Below, in pieces: positions 42,393 to 50,423 of a stretch of 64,000 nt of DNA (position 1 is the first letter of the stretch; every line of letters begins with the position of its first letter). Both the position numbers and the translations under genes were made by a program. The stretch covers positions 1 to 64,000 of the forward strand of contig NZNC01000016.1 in the NCBI GenBank assembly GCA_002692965.1, given 5' to 3'. The stretch is from Haliea sp. GTDB taxonomy: Bacteria > Pseudomonadota > Gammaproteobacteria > Pseudomonadales > Halieaceae. The notes under the pieces are model-generated. The model had not been told where the DNA came from. It was given only the letters and a program-made list of their open reading frames with translations, and did not search any database.

Positions 42393-44060
42393 ATGCAGGG
42401 AAATACCAGGATTTTGCGGTCGGGAGCGCTTCTGGCATGCTTCATGCTGTGTTGTGTCGCAGTGGCCCGCGCTCAGCTGGCAGATGCCGAGGCGATTCGC
42501 GCCTACCTGGAGGGCCTCGACGCCGGTGCCGAGCCAGTGGTGTCCGGGCGCCGCCTCGAGCGTCCGGAGGTCCTGTCACAGGTCTATCGCTCGCGCGATC
42601 ATGCACCCGTATGGTTGCCCGAGGCGCCCCTGGAGGAAGCCGTCCCCGGACTGCTGGCGGCTATCGACGAGTCGGCTTCCCACGGGTTTGTGCCGGCCCG
42701 CTATCACCGCGCCGACATCGAGCAGCTGTGGGCGGCACAGCCAACTGACTTGCCGCGAAGGCTGGCTCTGGAGCTCCTGCTGACTGATGCCTTTCTAACC
42801 CAGGCACTGCACCGTTCGCGGGGCGTCGTGGCGCCTCCCGATCTGGATGAAAACTGGCGCCTGCCGCCCACCGAACTCGATGCGGCTGCGCTCCTTCAGG
42901 TGGCGGCGCGGGAGGGGCACTCCGTGCACCCGGTACTGCAATCGCTGTGGCCCACGTCGGCGGACTATGCGCTTTTGCTTAAGCGCCGTGCGGAGATCCT
43001 GTCCATGGAGGCGGCAGAGTCCGTGTCGGTCTCACCGGGTCCGCTCCTGCGACCGGGTGACAGTGGTGAACGCGTGCTGCAGCTGAAACGCCGGCTGCTC
43101 GGCCCCGGCGACTACACGCCGGAATACGATGCGGGTCTGCGCCGGGAAGTCATTGCCTTTCAGCTTGCCGCCGGCCTCGACGCCGATGGCGTCGTGGGAG
43201 CGAACACACTCGAAGTGCTGAATGCCAGCCGGGTTTCCTGGATTGACCGGATCGATGCCAATCTTGAACGCTGGCGCTGGTTGCCGCGGGAGATGCCTGA
43301 GACCTACTTGCGCGTGAACATCGCGGCCTACACCTTGCGCGCATTCGAACAGGGTGAACCGACGCTGTCGATGAATGTCATCGTGGGCAAGCCCTACCGC
43401 CGCACGCCGGTCTTTGCCGAAACACTGAAATACATGGTGCTCAATCCCTACTGGAATGTGCCCTTCAGTATCGCGACCCGGGACAAGTTGCCCCTGCTGC
43501 AGGCCGATGCGGTGGCAGAGGCGGAGAAGGGCTTTGAAGTGCGTCCCCCGGCGAAGGATGTGTTTGTGCCGGTCGACGCGATCGACTGGACGCCCGTGAC
43601 CCGGCGCAGTTTCAACTATCTGTTGCGGCAGAAGCCGGGCCCCGAGAATGCCCTGGGCAACATCAAGTTCATGATGCCCAATCCCTACGCGGTCTCCCTG
43701 CACGACACGCCGAGCCGCGAGCTGTTCGCGCGACAAGAGCGCAGTTTCTCCTCCGGTTGTATCCGTCTGGAGCAGCCTTTGGAGCTGGCCAGGTGGCTGC
43801 TGTCCCGGGAAGCTCACCCCCAGGCAGAACGTATTGAAGCCCTCATGTTAGCCCGGGAAACCCTGACGATCAATCTGAAGCGGCCGGTGCCCACCTACCT
43901 GGTGTACCTGACGGCTTTTGCAACGGATACCGGCGAGATTGCTTTCCGTCGCGATATCTACAGTCGCGATGCGGTGCTGGTGGAGGCGTTGAGGGCTTCG
44001 GCAGCGAAAAGCGCTGAGGCCACAGCGCTTGATAATAATGGGACTGTGTCCGCGTCGTAA
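42393..44060 (+). CDS. L,D-transpeptidase of the YcbB/LdtD type
   Basis: This is a 555-residue exported enzyme. A signal peptide ends at about ARAQ (28). A scaffold region leads to a peptidoglycan-binding domain (about 208-270, LLRPGDSGERVLQLKRRL). The catalytic YkuD domain follows, with His437 (LHDTPS) and the SxGCxRL motif with nucleophile Cys456. YcbB-type enzymes make 3-3 cross-links in peptidoglycan. The ATG at 42393 follows GGGAGG; upstream in-frame residues lack signal-peptide character. Confidence 0.93.
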   Translation: MQGNTRILRSGALLACFMLCCVAVARAQLADAEAIRAYLEGLDAGAEPVVSGRRLERPEVLSQVYRSRDHAPVWLPEAPLEEAVPGLLAAIDESASHGFVPARYHRADIEQLWAAQPTDLPRRLALELLLTDAFLTQALHRSRGVVAPPDLDENWRLPPTELDAAALLQVAAREGHSVHPVLQSLWPTSADYALLLKRRAEILSMEAAESVSVSPGPLLRPGDSGERVLQLKRRLLGPGDYTPEYDAGLRREVIAFQLAAGLDADGVVGANTLEVLNASRVSWIDRIDANLERWRWLPREMPETYLRVNIAAYTLRAFEQGEPTLSMNVIVGKPYRRTPVFAETLKYMVLNPYWNVPFSIATRDKLPLLQADAVAEAEKGFEVRPPAKDVFVPVDAIDWTPVTRRSFNYLLRQKPGPENALGNIKFMMPNPYAVSLHDTPSRELFARQERSFSSGCIRLEQPLELARWLLSREAHPQAERIEALMLARETLTINLKRPVPTYLVYLTAFATDTGEIAFRRDIYSRDAVLVEALRASAAKSAEATALDNNGTVSAS

Positions 44061-44137
44061 GTGGACGTTTGTCTTTTACCGGATGACGTGACTCCGGGTC
44101 AGTATGGTGCCAAGCTGCTCTTTGGATGTTTTTCTGC

Positions 44138-44605
44138 TTATGGCGTTATCTTCAATGTCCCGGCCCGCTCAAGCCGCAGTGCCCGCAGAACACCGTCGAC
44201 CGACAGTTTGGCCCGCAGGGTGTAGGGCAAGCCCTGCTCTGGCGGGTTAGCCAGCAGGTCCCTCACCAGCGCGAGCGACCCCAGCACACCAGCCGCCGCC
44301 TCCAGTTCCAGCTTGCCCTCGCCATAGGCGGGGATACGCACCGCCTCCGCGCTGACCCCCGAGAGAGCCCTTTGCTCGCGCAACAGCAGTTCGTAGTGAA
44401 TGCCGTTGATCTTCAAGGGCACGGCGTTGGGATTGAGGATGCGCAGTTGCAGTAGAAAGCGTGCCTCCATGCCACTGGAGGGCAGCGCCCGAAAGCCGGT
44501 CAGTTCGACTTCAGGCTCGTCGAAGTCACGCAAGGGAGTCGCGCAGGCGGAGAGCATGGCGACGAGGCAGAGAACGATAAACAGCCGGGTTTCGTGTCGA
44601 AGCAT
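44138..44605 (-). CDS. LEA14/WHy-domain lipoprotein
   Basis: This is a 155-residue protein. The signal peptide ends with a lipobox LSAC, so the mature protein is lipidated at Cys. The body (VELTGFRALPSSGMEARFLLQLRILNPNAVPLKI) fits the LEA14-like, WHy-domain family of small beta-sandwich lipoproteins. Their function in bacteria is poorly known. The ATG at 44605 is preferred over a TTG four codons upstream. Confidence 0.82.
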   Translation of the reverse strand: MLRHETRLFIVLCLVAMLSACATPLRDFDEPEVELTGFRALPSSGMEARFLLQLRILNPNAVPLKINGIHYELLLREQRALSGVSAEAVRIPAYGEGKLELEAAAGVLGSLALVRDLLANPPEQGLPYTLRAKLSVDGVLRALRLERAGTLKITP

Positions 44606-44641
44606 GATCCTGTCCAAAAGAGCGATCTGGGAAGTCTACAC

Positions 44642-46153
44642 TCAAGTGCTCGCGTGAGTGCGACTTGCCGAATGCTTGCCGGCGCGACGGCCGAAGAAGG
44701 AGGCCTCTCCCAGGCAGGTGCCGGAGGCATAGCCATTGCTGTCCTGAGCCAGGTTGGAGGCACAGGCGCCCGCGGCGTAGAGCGCGGGAATAGCGTTACC
44801 ATCTGCATTCAACACCTGACCGTTTTCATTGACCCGCAAGCCGCCAAGGGTAAAGCCGGTATAAACCGCGCGGCCAAAGGACAAATCAAAGGCAGCCCAG
44901 GGCGCCTCATCCAGGGGCTTCAGCCACTTGGGGTGCTTGTGGAATTCCGGGTCCTCGGCACGCGCAGCGTGGCGGTTGTAGTCAGCCAGGGTGGTTTGCA
45001 GGCTGCCCGGTGGCAGTTGCAGGCCCGACTCCATGGCCTCGATGGTCTCGAAGCCATCAACCAGCGCTTGCTGGGTCAGCGAGGCAAATTGGGGGTAGGC
45101 GAAAATGGCCGCGTCCACGATGAGGTACACCGTGCCGCCTGGCTGTCGCGTGCAGTGAATGCTGCTGCGACTGTGGTAGGAATCCTCGGCGACGAAGCGC
45201 TGCCCGAGGCGGTTGACCAGGATACCCTTGAGCAAGTCTTCGGGCGGGTAGAAGGGTGAGGTGATGAAGGCTTCCTGCATATGCTCGGTCGCCCCGCCTG
45301 CGGCCTGCCCGAGTCGAATACCCACGCCGTCATCATGCGGGCTGCCCTGGACATAGGCGTGTTCAAGGATGGGCACATGTTGCCTGACCATCTCGGGGTT
45401 CTGGCCGAAACCGCCAGCGGCGAGAATGACGGCATTGCGCGCGCGTAAATTGAGCGTCTCGCCGAAGCGCCGCGCCTGCACGCCAACGATCTGTCCATCC
45501 TGATGCAACAGGCTGCCTACCGCTGCATTCGCAATCACCCGGGCGCCCAGCGCTTCCGCCCGTTCGGAAAGTATCCGCAGGGCGAGGGCACCACCACCTT
45601 CCTCGCCATCGAAGGCGACCTTGTGCCCGCGGGGCGCAGGTGTGGCGAGGTCGCGATAGGGCCAGACCTGCTCATTGCCGGTCCAGATCAGGCATTCGCG
45701 GCCCGGTTGCACGACGTTCTTGGTCGGGTAGTAGCTGCGCTCAAAGGGAATGCCCTGCGCTTCGAGCCAGTTGAAATGCGCGACACTGCCCTCGGCATAA
45801 AGGGTGATTTTCTTCATGTTGGGAGTGGGGGAGGTCGCTTCCAGGTAGGCTGCCATGGCCTCCGGGCTGTCCTCGAATTCACAGGCCGTTTGTACCGGGG
45901 TACCGCCGCCCAGGTAAAAGTGGCCGGAGGCGGCAGAGGTGCTGCCGGTGCAGCCGGATGTGCGCTCCACGACAGTGACCGAGGCGCCGGCTTCCAACGC
46001 CTCGATGGCCGCGCAGGCGCCGGCCATGCCGAAACCGACTATCAGGATATCGGACTGATCCGACCAGTCCTGAATCTCGGCAGCATCCCGGAGCAATGGG
46101 GCCTCGGTTGCCGATTTAGCCGAATCGGCGCTACTCAGGGGCTGGTCTGGCAT
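44642..46153 (-). CDS. FAD-binding fumarate-reductase/3-ketosteroid-dehydrogenase-like flavoprotein
   Basis: This is a 503-residue flavoprotein. The FAD motif is VGFGMAG near 40-45, with STSAASGHFYLGGGT as the second FAD contact. ILAAGGFGQNPEM and a C-terminal IPALYAAGACASN complete the fold. This family oxidises or reduces C-C double bonds in steroids or dicarboxylates; the 'SNGYASGTCLGEA' end is typical. It is the intact paralogue-like counterpart of the frameshifted flavoprotein at 39183-40669, though the two are not close copies. An AAGGA site lies upstream of the ATG. Confidence 0.88.
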   Translation of the reverse strand: MPDQPLSSADSAKSATEAPLLRDAAEIQDWSDQSDILIVGFGMAGACAAIEALEAGASVTVVERTSGCTGSTSAASGHFYLGGGTPVQTACEFEDSPEAMAAYLEATSPTPNMKKITLYAEGSVAHFNWLEAQGIPFERSYYPTKNVVQPGRECLIWTGNEQVWPYRDLATPAPRGHKVAFDGEEGGGALALRILSERAEALGARVIANAAVGSLLHQDGQIVGVQARRFGETLNLRARNAVILAAGGFGQNPEMVRQHVPILEHAYVQGSPHDDGVGIRLGQAAGGATEHMQEAFITSPFYPPEDLLKGILVNRLGQRFVAEDSYHSRSSIHCTRQPGGTVYLIVDAAIFAYPQFASLTQQALVDGFETIEAMESGLQLPPGSLQTTLADYNRHAARAEDPEFHKHPKWLKPLDEAPWAAFDLSFGRAVYTGFTLGGLRVNENGQVLNADGNAIPALYAAGACASNLAQDSNGYASGTCLGEASFFGRRAGKHSASRTHAST

Positions 46154-46221
46154 GGGCTATGGTCCTTATCGTTTTGGCTTTCGGGCGCAATGACGCTGGG
46201 TCTGGACAGGCATTATGGCCT

Positions 46222-46533
46222 TCAGAAGCGCAGTTCTTCCACATCCAGGTAGAAGCTTGAATACAGCATGCCGTCGAGCAGAACGAAACCGGCTCGTCCG
46301 GCATCCTGCCAGAGATCTTTCTGTCGCAAGTCAATCTGAAAGACGAGGATATCCAGCTGCACGCTGAAACCTGAGTCGGCATCGCTGTCATCCTCGACCT
46401 CCTCGCTTTCCACACTCTCTTCAACACAACCATCGATCTCGAGCGGCTCGAACCGGAGCAGAAGGTGGTATCGGGCCAGCCACGCGACGTAACTGGCCAG
46501 CTCGGGTGAAAAGGGCGAGGCGGGGTGCAGCAT
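46222..46533 (-). CDS. Unknown 103-residue protein with acidic loop
   Basis: The protein has a central run very rich in Glu, Asp and Ser (about residues 36-55) between two hydrophobic beta-like segments (YHLLLRFEPLEI and VQLDILVFQIDL). No signal or membrane segment is present. The ATG overlaps the upstream stop by one base (TGATG), so translation is coupled. It is the third of three tightly linked unknown genes. I do not recognise the family. Confidence 0.6.
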   Translation of the reverse strand: MLHPASPFSPELASYVAWLARYHLLLRFEPLEIDGCVEESVESEEVEDDSDADSGFSVQLDILVFQIDLRQKDLWQDAGRAGFVLLDGMLYSSFYLDVEELRF

Positions 46534-46661
46534 CAGGCCCCGCTCGTAGGACGCTCGTCCTGCCAGGGGAGAACAGCCAGGGTTTCAGCTGACAGAGGAT
46601 GAACAATACTGGCCTGGCGATGACGCGGATCAAAACGAAAGCAGGCAAATCGTGTGCTCAT
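46533..46661 (-). CDS. Unknown 42-residue protein
   Basis: This small, basic protein starts MSTRFACFRFDPRHRQAS. Its ATG overlaps the upstream stop by 4 nt, and its stop overlaps the downstream ATG by 1 nt. Double coupling supports a real gene despite the small size. No family is recognised. Confidence 0.5.
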   Translation of the reverse strand: MSTRFACFRFDPRHRQASIVHPLSAETLAVLPWQDERPTSGA

Positions 46662-47263
46662 CGGTAGTCCTCCCGGGAAATATTCAGCTCTCTCCAGTCC
46701 TTTTGCGCAATGGTTCGACAAGCGAGGCGGGCGATCCAGTTGTCCGGCTGGATCAACCATTCCGGCAGATCGTCGCACTGCAGGTTGTTGTCGCGGAATT
46801 GCAGGTGTCCAGCAGCGCTGAATTCGGGTTTTTCCACACATTGGCTGCCGAAGGGAATGTCGTCCTGTACCTCAACGAGGCGCAGGAAGGTGCCGGGCTT
46901 GCCAGCCCAGATTCTCTCCTGCTGGAACTCGCGGGCCAGCCGAACCAGGTTGCGATGCAGGGTTCCGCGCTTGTCCAGGTCCAGTGGAATGTAGAGGGCG
47001 TCGGTGAATTGCGCTGGACGCTCGTGACGGCCCTGTTCAGCAGGCCAGACCAGGGTGCAGGGCAGGCGGATCATGGGGAAGCGTGCATCCCGCAGGCGCT
47101 CCTGCAGTGACCGGCTGCGTTGCAGTCGAGCGCGTGGCAGCAGGTGCCGGGCCGGTCCCATCAGGTTGGCCGTGATCAGTCCGTAGTCGTGGGTTGCCAG
47201 CAGCTCGGCGAGATTGGCAGGCAGGGGCTGGGGGTTGCCCGGGGGCAGGGGGAAGTTTGACAT
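46658..47263 (-). CDS. Unknown 201-residue protein heading a three-gene coupled cluster
   Basis: This soluble protein has Arg-rich N-terminal helices (RARLQRSRSLQERLR) and a mixed alpha/beta remainder with LYIPLDLDKRGTLHRNL. The ATG at 47263 has GAGGAA upstream. No signal peptide, membrane segment or catalytic motif is seen. The three genes 47263-46222 overlap by 4 and 1 nt and so form one unit. I cannot assign a function. Confidence 0.65.
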   Translation of the reverse strand: MSNFPLPPGNPQPLPANLAELLATHDYGLITANLMGPARHLLPRARLQRSRSLQERLRDARFPMIRLPCTLVWPAEQGRHERPAQFTDALYIPLDLDKRGTLHRNLVRLAREFQQERIWAGKPGTFLRLVEVQDDIPFGSQCVEKPEFSAAGHLQFRDNNLQCDDLPEWLIQPDNWIARLACRTIAQKDWRELNISREDYR

Positions 47264-47572
47264 GCTCAATTCCTCAGAACGTAGGTATTAACCGCCACCG
47301 GACCGGGAAGCACTGCTTCGTCCGATGACATCACCCTGCCCGCGGTCAGAGACCGGGGCGTCTGAGGCAACTGCATGCCTTGAGGTCCAAAGCGTACCAT
47401 GCCGTCGCAGCGGGTGGCCAAGGCGGCCGCGCGCGACCTGTCGCCTTTTCAGGCAGGTGCGTTAAACCAGTCAGCCATGAATGGCCTCTACTGGCTGACT
47501 TTGGCTATCGAGCTTTGCTAGTCTGACCCGTTTTGTTGCGGCAATACGGATTCACGGAAGAAGGAAGCGCAC
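47264..47572. other. 309-nt divergent intergenic region
   Basis: This stretch separates the minus-strand unknown cluster from the plus-strand phosphoesterase gene. It must carry divergent promoters. I saw no clear operator palindrome, terminator, RNA gene or credible small ORF in it. Confidence 0.5.
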
Positions 47573-48511
47573 ATGTACGACATCATCGGCGATATCCACG
47601 GCTATGCCACGCAGCTGAAGCAGTTGTTGTCCAAGCTCGGCTACAGCGAGGGAGCTGAAGGCTGGTCCCACCCGGAGCGGAAGGTTATCTTTCTCGGGGA
47701 CTTCGTCGACCGGGGGCCGGAGCAAGTGGAAGTGGTCGAGATCGCCGGCCAGATGGTGGAAAGCGGTAGCGCCCTGGCGGTGATGGGGAATCACGAGTTC
47801 AACGCCGTGGCCTATGCCACGCCTGATCCGCGTAATGCGGGAGAGTACTTGCGCCCTCGAACCGAGAAGAACCGCAAGCAGCACGGCGAGTTCCTGCGCC
47901 AGGTTGGAGAGGACAGCGCCCAGCATCGAGAAATAGTGGACTGGTTCCGTACCCTGCCGCTGTGGCTGGACCTGGAGGACTTTCGCGTGGTGCATGCCTG
48001 CTGGCACGAGGAACACCTGGCCGGCCTGCGTTCCTTCCTGGACCAGACCAATGCGATCAAGACCGAGGCCTGGCAGGATCTGACCGCCAAGGATACGGGG
48101 CCTTTCGCGTCAGCCGAAGTGATTCTCAAGGGCCTGGAGATTCCCCTGCCGGAAGGCGTGTCCTTCAAGGACAAGGACGGCCATGTGCGAACCGATATTC
48201 GCACGCGCTGGTGGGAGAAGCGGCGACTGACCTTCCGCGAGCTGGCCATTGCGCCGAGCGAGGTGATCGAGCGCATTCCTCACGAACCGGTCCCGGATGA
48301 CGTGATCCCGGGCTACCACGATGAGAAGCCAGTATTTGTCGGCCATTACTGGATGCAGGGTGAGCCGAAGCCGATGTCGGATAAGGTCGCTTGCCTGGAT
48401 TACAGTGTGGCAGCTGACAAGGGCGGGAAGCTATGTGCTTATCGCTGGGATGGTAATGCTGAGCTATCCAGTGAGCGGATGGTGTGGGTGGAAAGAGCGG
48501 TTCAGAGTTGA
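47573..48511 (+). CDS. ApaH/PrpE-like metallophosphoesterase
   Basis: This is a 312-residue calcineurin-like enzyme. Motifs appear in order at the N-terminus: GDIHG (6-10), GDFVDRGP (43-50) and GNHEF, with a later HACW and VGHYW. This order matches the ApaH/PrpE/serine-threonine phosphatase branch, which cleaves dinucleoside polyphosphates or phosphoproteins. The C-terminal 120 residues are longer than in ApaH. An AAGGAAG-type site precedes the ATG. It is followed 32 nt later by an esterase gene. Confidence 0.87.
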   Translation: MYDIIGDIHGYATQLKQLLSKLGYSEGAEGWSHPERKVIFLGDFVDRGPEQVEVVEIAGQMVESGSALAVMGNHEFNAVAYATPDPRNAGEYLRPRTEKNRKQHGEFLRQVGEDSAQHREIVDWFRTLPLWLDLEDFRVVHACWHEEHLAGLRSFLDQTNAIKTEAWQDLTAKDTGPFASAEVILKGLEIPLPEGVSFKDKDGHVRTDIRTRWWEKRRLTFRELAIAPSEVIERIPHEPVPDDVIPGYHDEKPVFVGHYWMQGEPKPMSDKVACLDYSVAADKGGKLCAYRWDGNAELSSERMVWVERAVQS

Positions 48512-48543
48512 TTGATATGCCGGGCAGGCAGAGGAGACAGGAC

Positions 48544-49116
48544 ATGGCTAGCGCAGATAAAGACAAGTCCATCAGGATCATGTACCTGCACGGCTATGGT
48601 AGCCGCTTCGATCCACAAAGCGACAAGATGCAGGTCCTGTCGCAGTTGGGGAAGGTATTTGGGCCCGATCTGGATTACGGGCAGGGGCCTGACACCGTCC
48701 TGGCTGTCGCGATGGATTTCGCGCGCCGCGAGGAGCCCGACCTGGTCATCGGCACGTCAATGGGCGGATGGCTGGCCAGTCATGTCGGGGCTGCGCTGGG
48801 CATCCCCTTTGTTGCCCTGAACCCCGCAATCCAGCCCGCACAGACCCTGCGCAAGTATATCGGGCACACGGTCAATTACAGCGGCTTTGATGCCACGATT
48901 GACGCGGATGCCGTCGCCGCGTACCCGGATTTTCAGAAGGACAGCTTCTCAGGATTGGTTTTGTGCGAGGAAGGCGATGAGGTTCTGGGTGCGGGGGAAA
49001 CAATGGTTTTCCTCGAAGGGCATCACGATGTCCGTCTGTTGCCAGGGGGGAGCCATCGGTTTTCCTGCCTGTCATCGCAGTTGGATTCAATACGAAATCA
49101 CGTTAGTAGCAACTAA
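48544..49116 (+). CDS. YqiA/YcfP-family alpha/beta-hydrolase
   Basis: This is a 190-residue esterase-like protein. YLHGYGSRF begins the fold, and GTSMGG carries the nucleophile serine. ALNPAIQP and GSHRF are family features, the last containing the likely catalytic His. YqiA/YcfP proteins are small hydrolases of uncertain substrate. The ATG at 48544 has GAGGAG 7 nt upstream; an earlier ATG at 48517 has no such site. Confidence 0.83.
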   Translation: MASADKDKSIRIMYLHGYGSRFDPQSDKMQVLSQLGKVFGPDLDYGQGPDTVLAVAMDFARREEPDLVIGTSMGGWLASHVGAALGIPFVALNPAIQPAQTLRKYIGHTVNYSGFDATIDADAVAAYPDFQKDSFSGLVLCEEGDEVLGAGETMVFLEGHHDVRLLPGGSHRFSCLSSQLDSIRNHVSSN

Positions 49117-49379
49117 GTGGATTGTCAGTCATAGGCCTGGTGAGTAGATGTCGACACAGGCCAGCTTGCCGGTCAATTTACGGTAGCAAGGCGGATTTCG
49201 GACGAGAGTTCTTGCCTGGAATCCTGGGTCCGAGCTTTAAGGGCTACTGTCTAGGCTTTGTATGACCATACCGAGTCTAGGGTGGAGCCGGTGGGGCAGA
49301 ACCCATTCGCTCCAAAAGTGTTACCCATGTGCTCGGAATAAAGTGCAACCTATGTGACCAGAATGCACCCAGGTTTTAT

Positions 49380-49456
<77 letters not shown>

Positions 49457-49717
49457 ATATAGGTAGGATGCCACGCAAGGTGGCTTGCCCTGTCCGCCAT
49501 ACAAAGCATAGCGGCCAAGGGCGCGAATCATAGCAGAGCCCGTCACCCCCCTCAATAGTGCCGTGTCACTACCGCCTGGAGGCCTGAGGGCGCAAAGTGC
49601 CCAATGTGCCACTCAGAGCTTAGAAGTAGAGCCATCACTAACGATGGATGAATACTGTACATGAATATGTTATAAAATCGTTGCATTTTAGTGTTACCTC
49701 TCAAGAGGCATGGCAGA

Positions 49718-50017
49718 ATGAGCACACACCAAATCTACGCCGAGGAAACCATCTCGGTAACCAGTCTGCGCTCGCAGATCACAAGAATCCTCGAGAAGAA
49801 GCGGCCTGTTGCCATTCTCTCGCACAACGAGACAGCTGGGTACATCGTTAACGCTGAGGTGTTTGCTCGGCTGGTGGAAGCTGCCGAGCGAGCTGACCCT
49901 TCGCTCAGAGCGGAGTTCAGGCCCTCTGCGGATCGCCTGCGCCAGATCAGCGAGAGCAGTGCCGAGGTCTTGCTGGGTCTGAACGAGGAGCGCTTGGCGG
50001 AGTTTGAGGAGCAGTGA
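49718..50017 (+). CDS. yafN: YafN-like (Phd/YefM family) antitoxin
   Basis: This is a 99-residue antitoxin. The N-terminal VTSLRSQITRILEKKRPVA then IVNAEVFARLVE is the Phd/YefM DNA-binding fold. The C-terminal FRPSADRLRQI matches the toxin-binding region of E. coli YafN. It represses its own promoter and neutralises the downstream YafO-like toxin, whose GTG start overlaps its stop by 4 nt. The upstream ATG at 49691 is less likely. Confidence 0.9.
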   Translation: MSTHQIYAEETISVTSLRSQITRILEKKRPVAILSHNETAGYIVNAEVFARLVEAAERADPSLRAEFRPSADRLRQISESSAEVLLGLNEERLAEFEEQ

Positions 50018-50409
50018 TCAGGGTTTTTACATCGCCCGCGTTGCGTGAAGCTCTCTCCGAGCTAGAGAGACAGCAGCTGGTCAACGACTTCAAGGCCTAT
50101 GTCGGCGGTGATTTTCGTCCCAACTTTGGGCGTGACGTTGCGTATGATCATGCCAATACCCCGAGGAAGGTTCTCTTCCATCAGGTGCGACACTTGCACC
50201 TGTTTGACCCTGGAAAACCCTGGGAGCGCGAGGCTCCGCCATTTCGAAAGACCAGCGATCATCACCTCGTGTACTGCACGGGACAGCTGGACGAACACTG
50301 TTACCTGCTAATGGCAATACTCTCACCCGAGGCACATCAGAAGGCCCGCAACTCGGCCATCATGGAGCGACTCGGGTTGATGGCGGAGCAATTCCGCGCC
50401 AGGTACTAA
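50014..50409 (+). CDS. yafO: YafO-like ribosome-dependent mRNA interferase toxin
   Basis: This is a 131-residue protein aligning by eye over its length with E. coli YafO: an FGRD segment near 45, VRHLHLFD, HLVYCTGQLDEHCYLLMAILSPE, and an ending like AEQFRARY. YafO binds the 50S subunit and cleaves mRNA within translating ribosomes. It begins with GTG at 50014, overlapping the antitoxin stop. It is intact, with no frameshift. Confidence 0.92.
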   Translation: MIRVFTSPALREALSELERQQLVNDFKAYVGGDFRPNFGRDVAYDHANTPRKVLFHQVRHLHLFDPGKPWEREAPPFRKTSDHHLVYCTGQLDEHCYLLMAILSPEAHQKARNSAIMERLGLMAEQFRARY

Positions 50410-50423
50410 GCTAGGCGCGTCGC

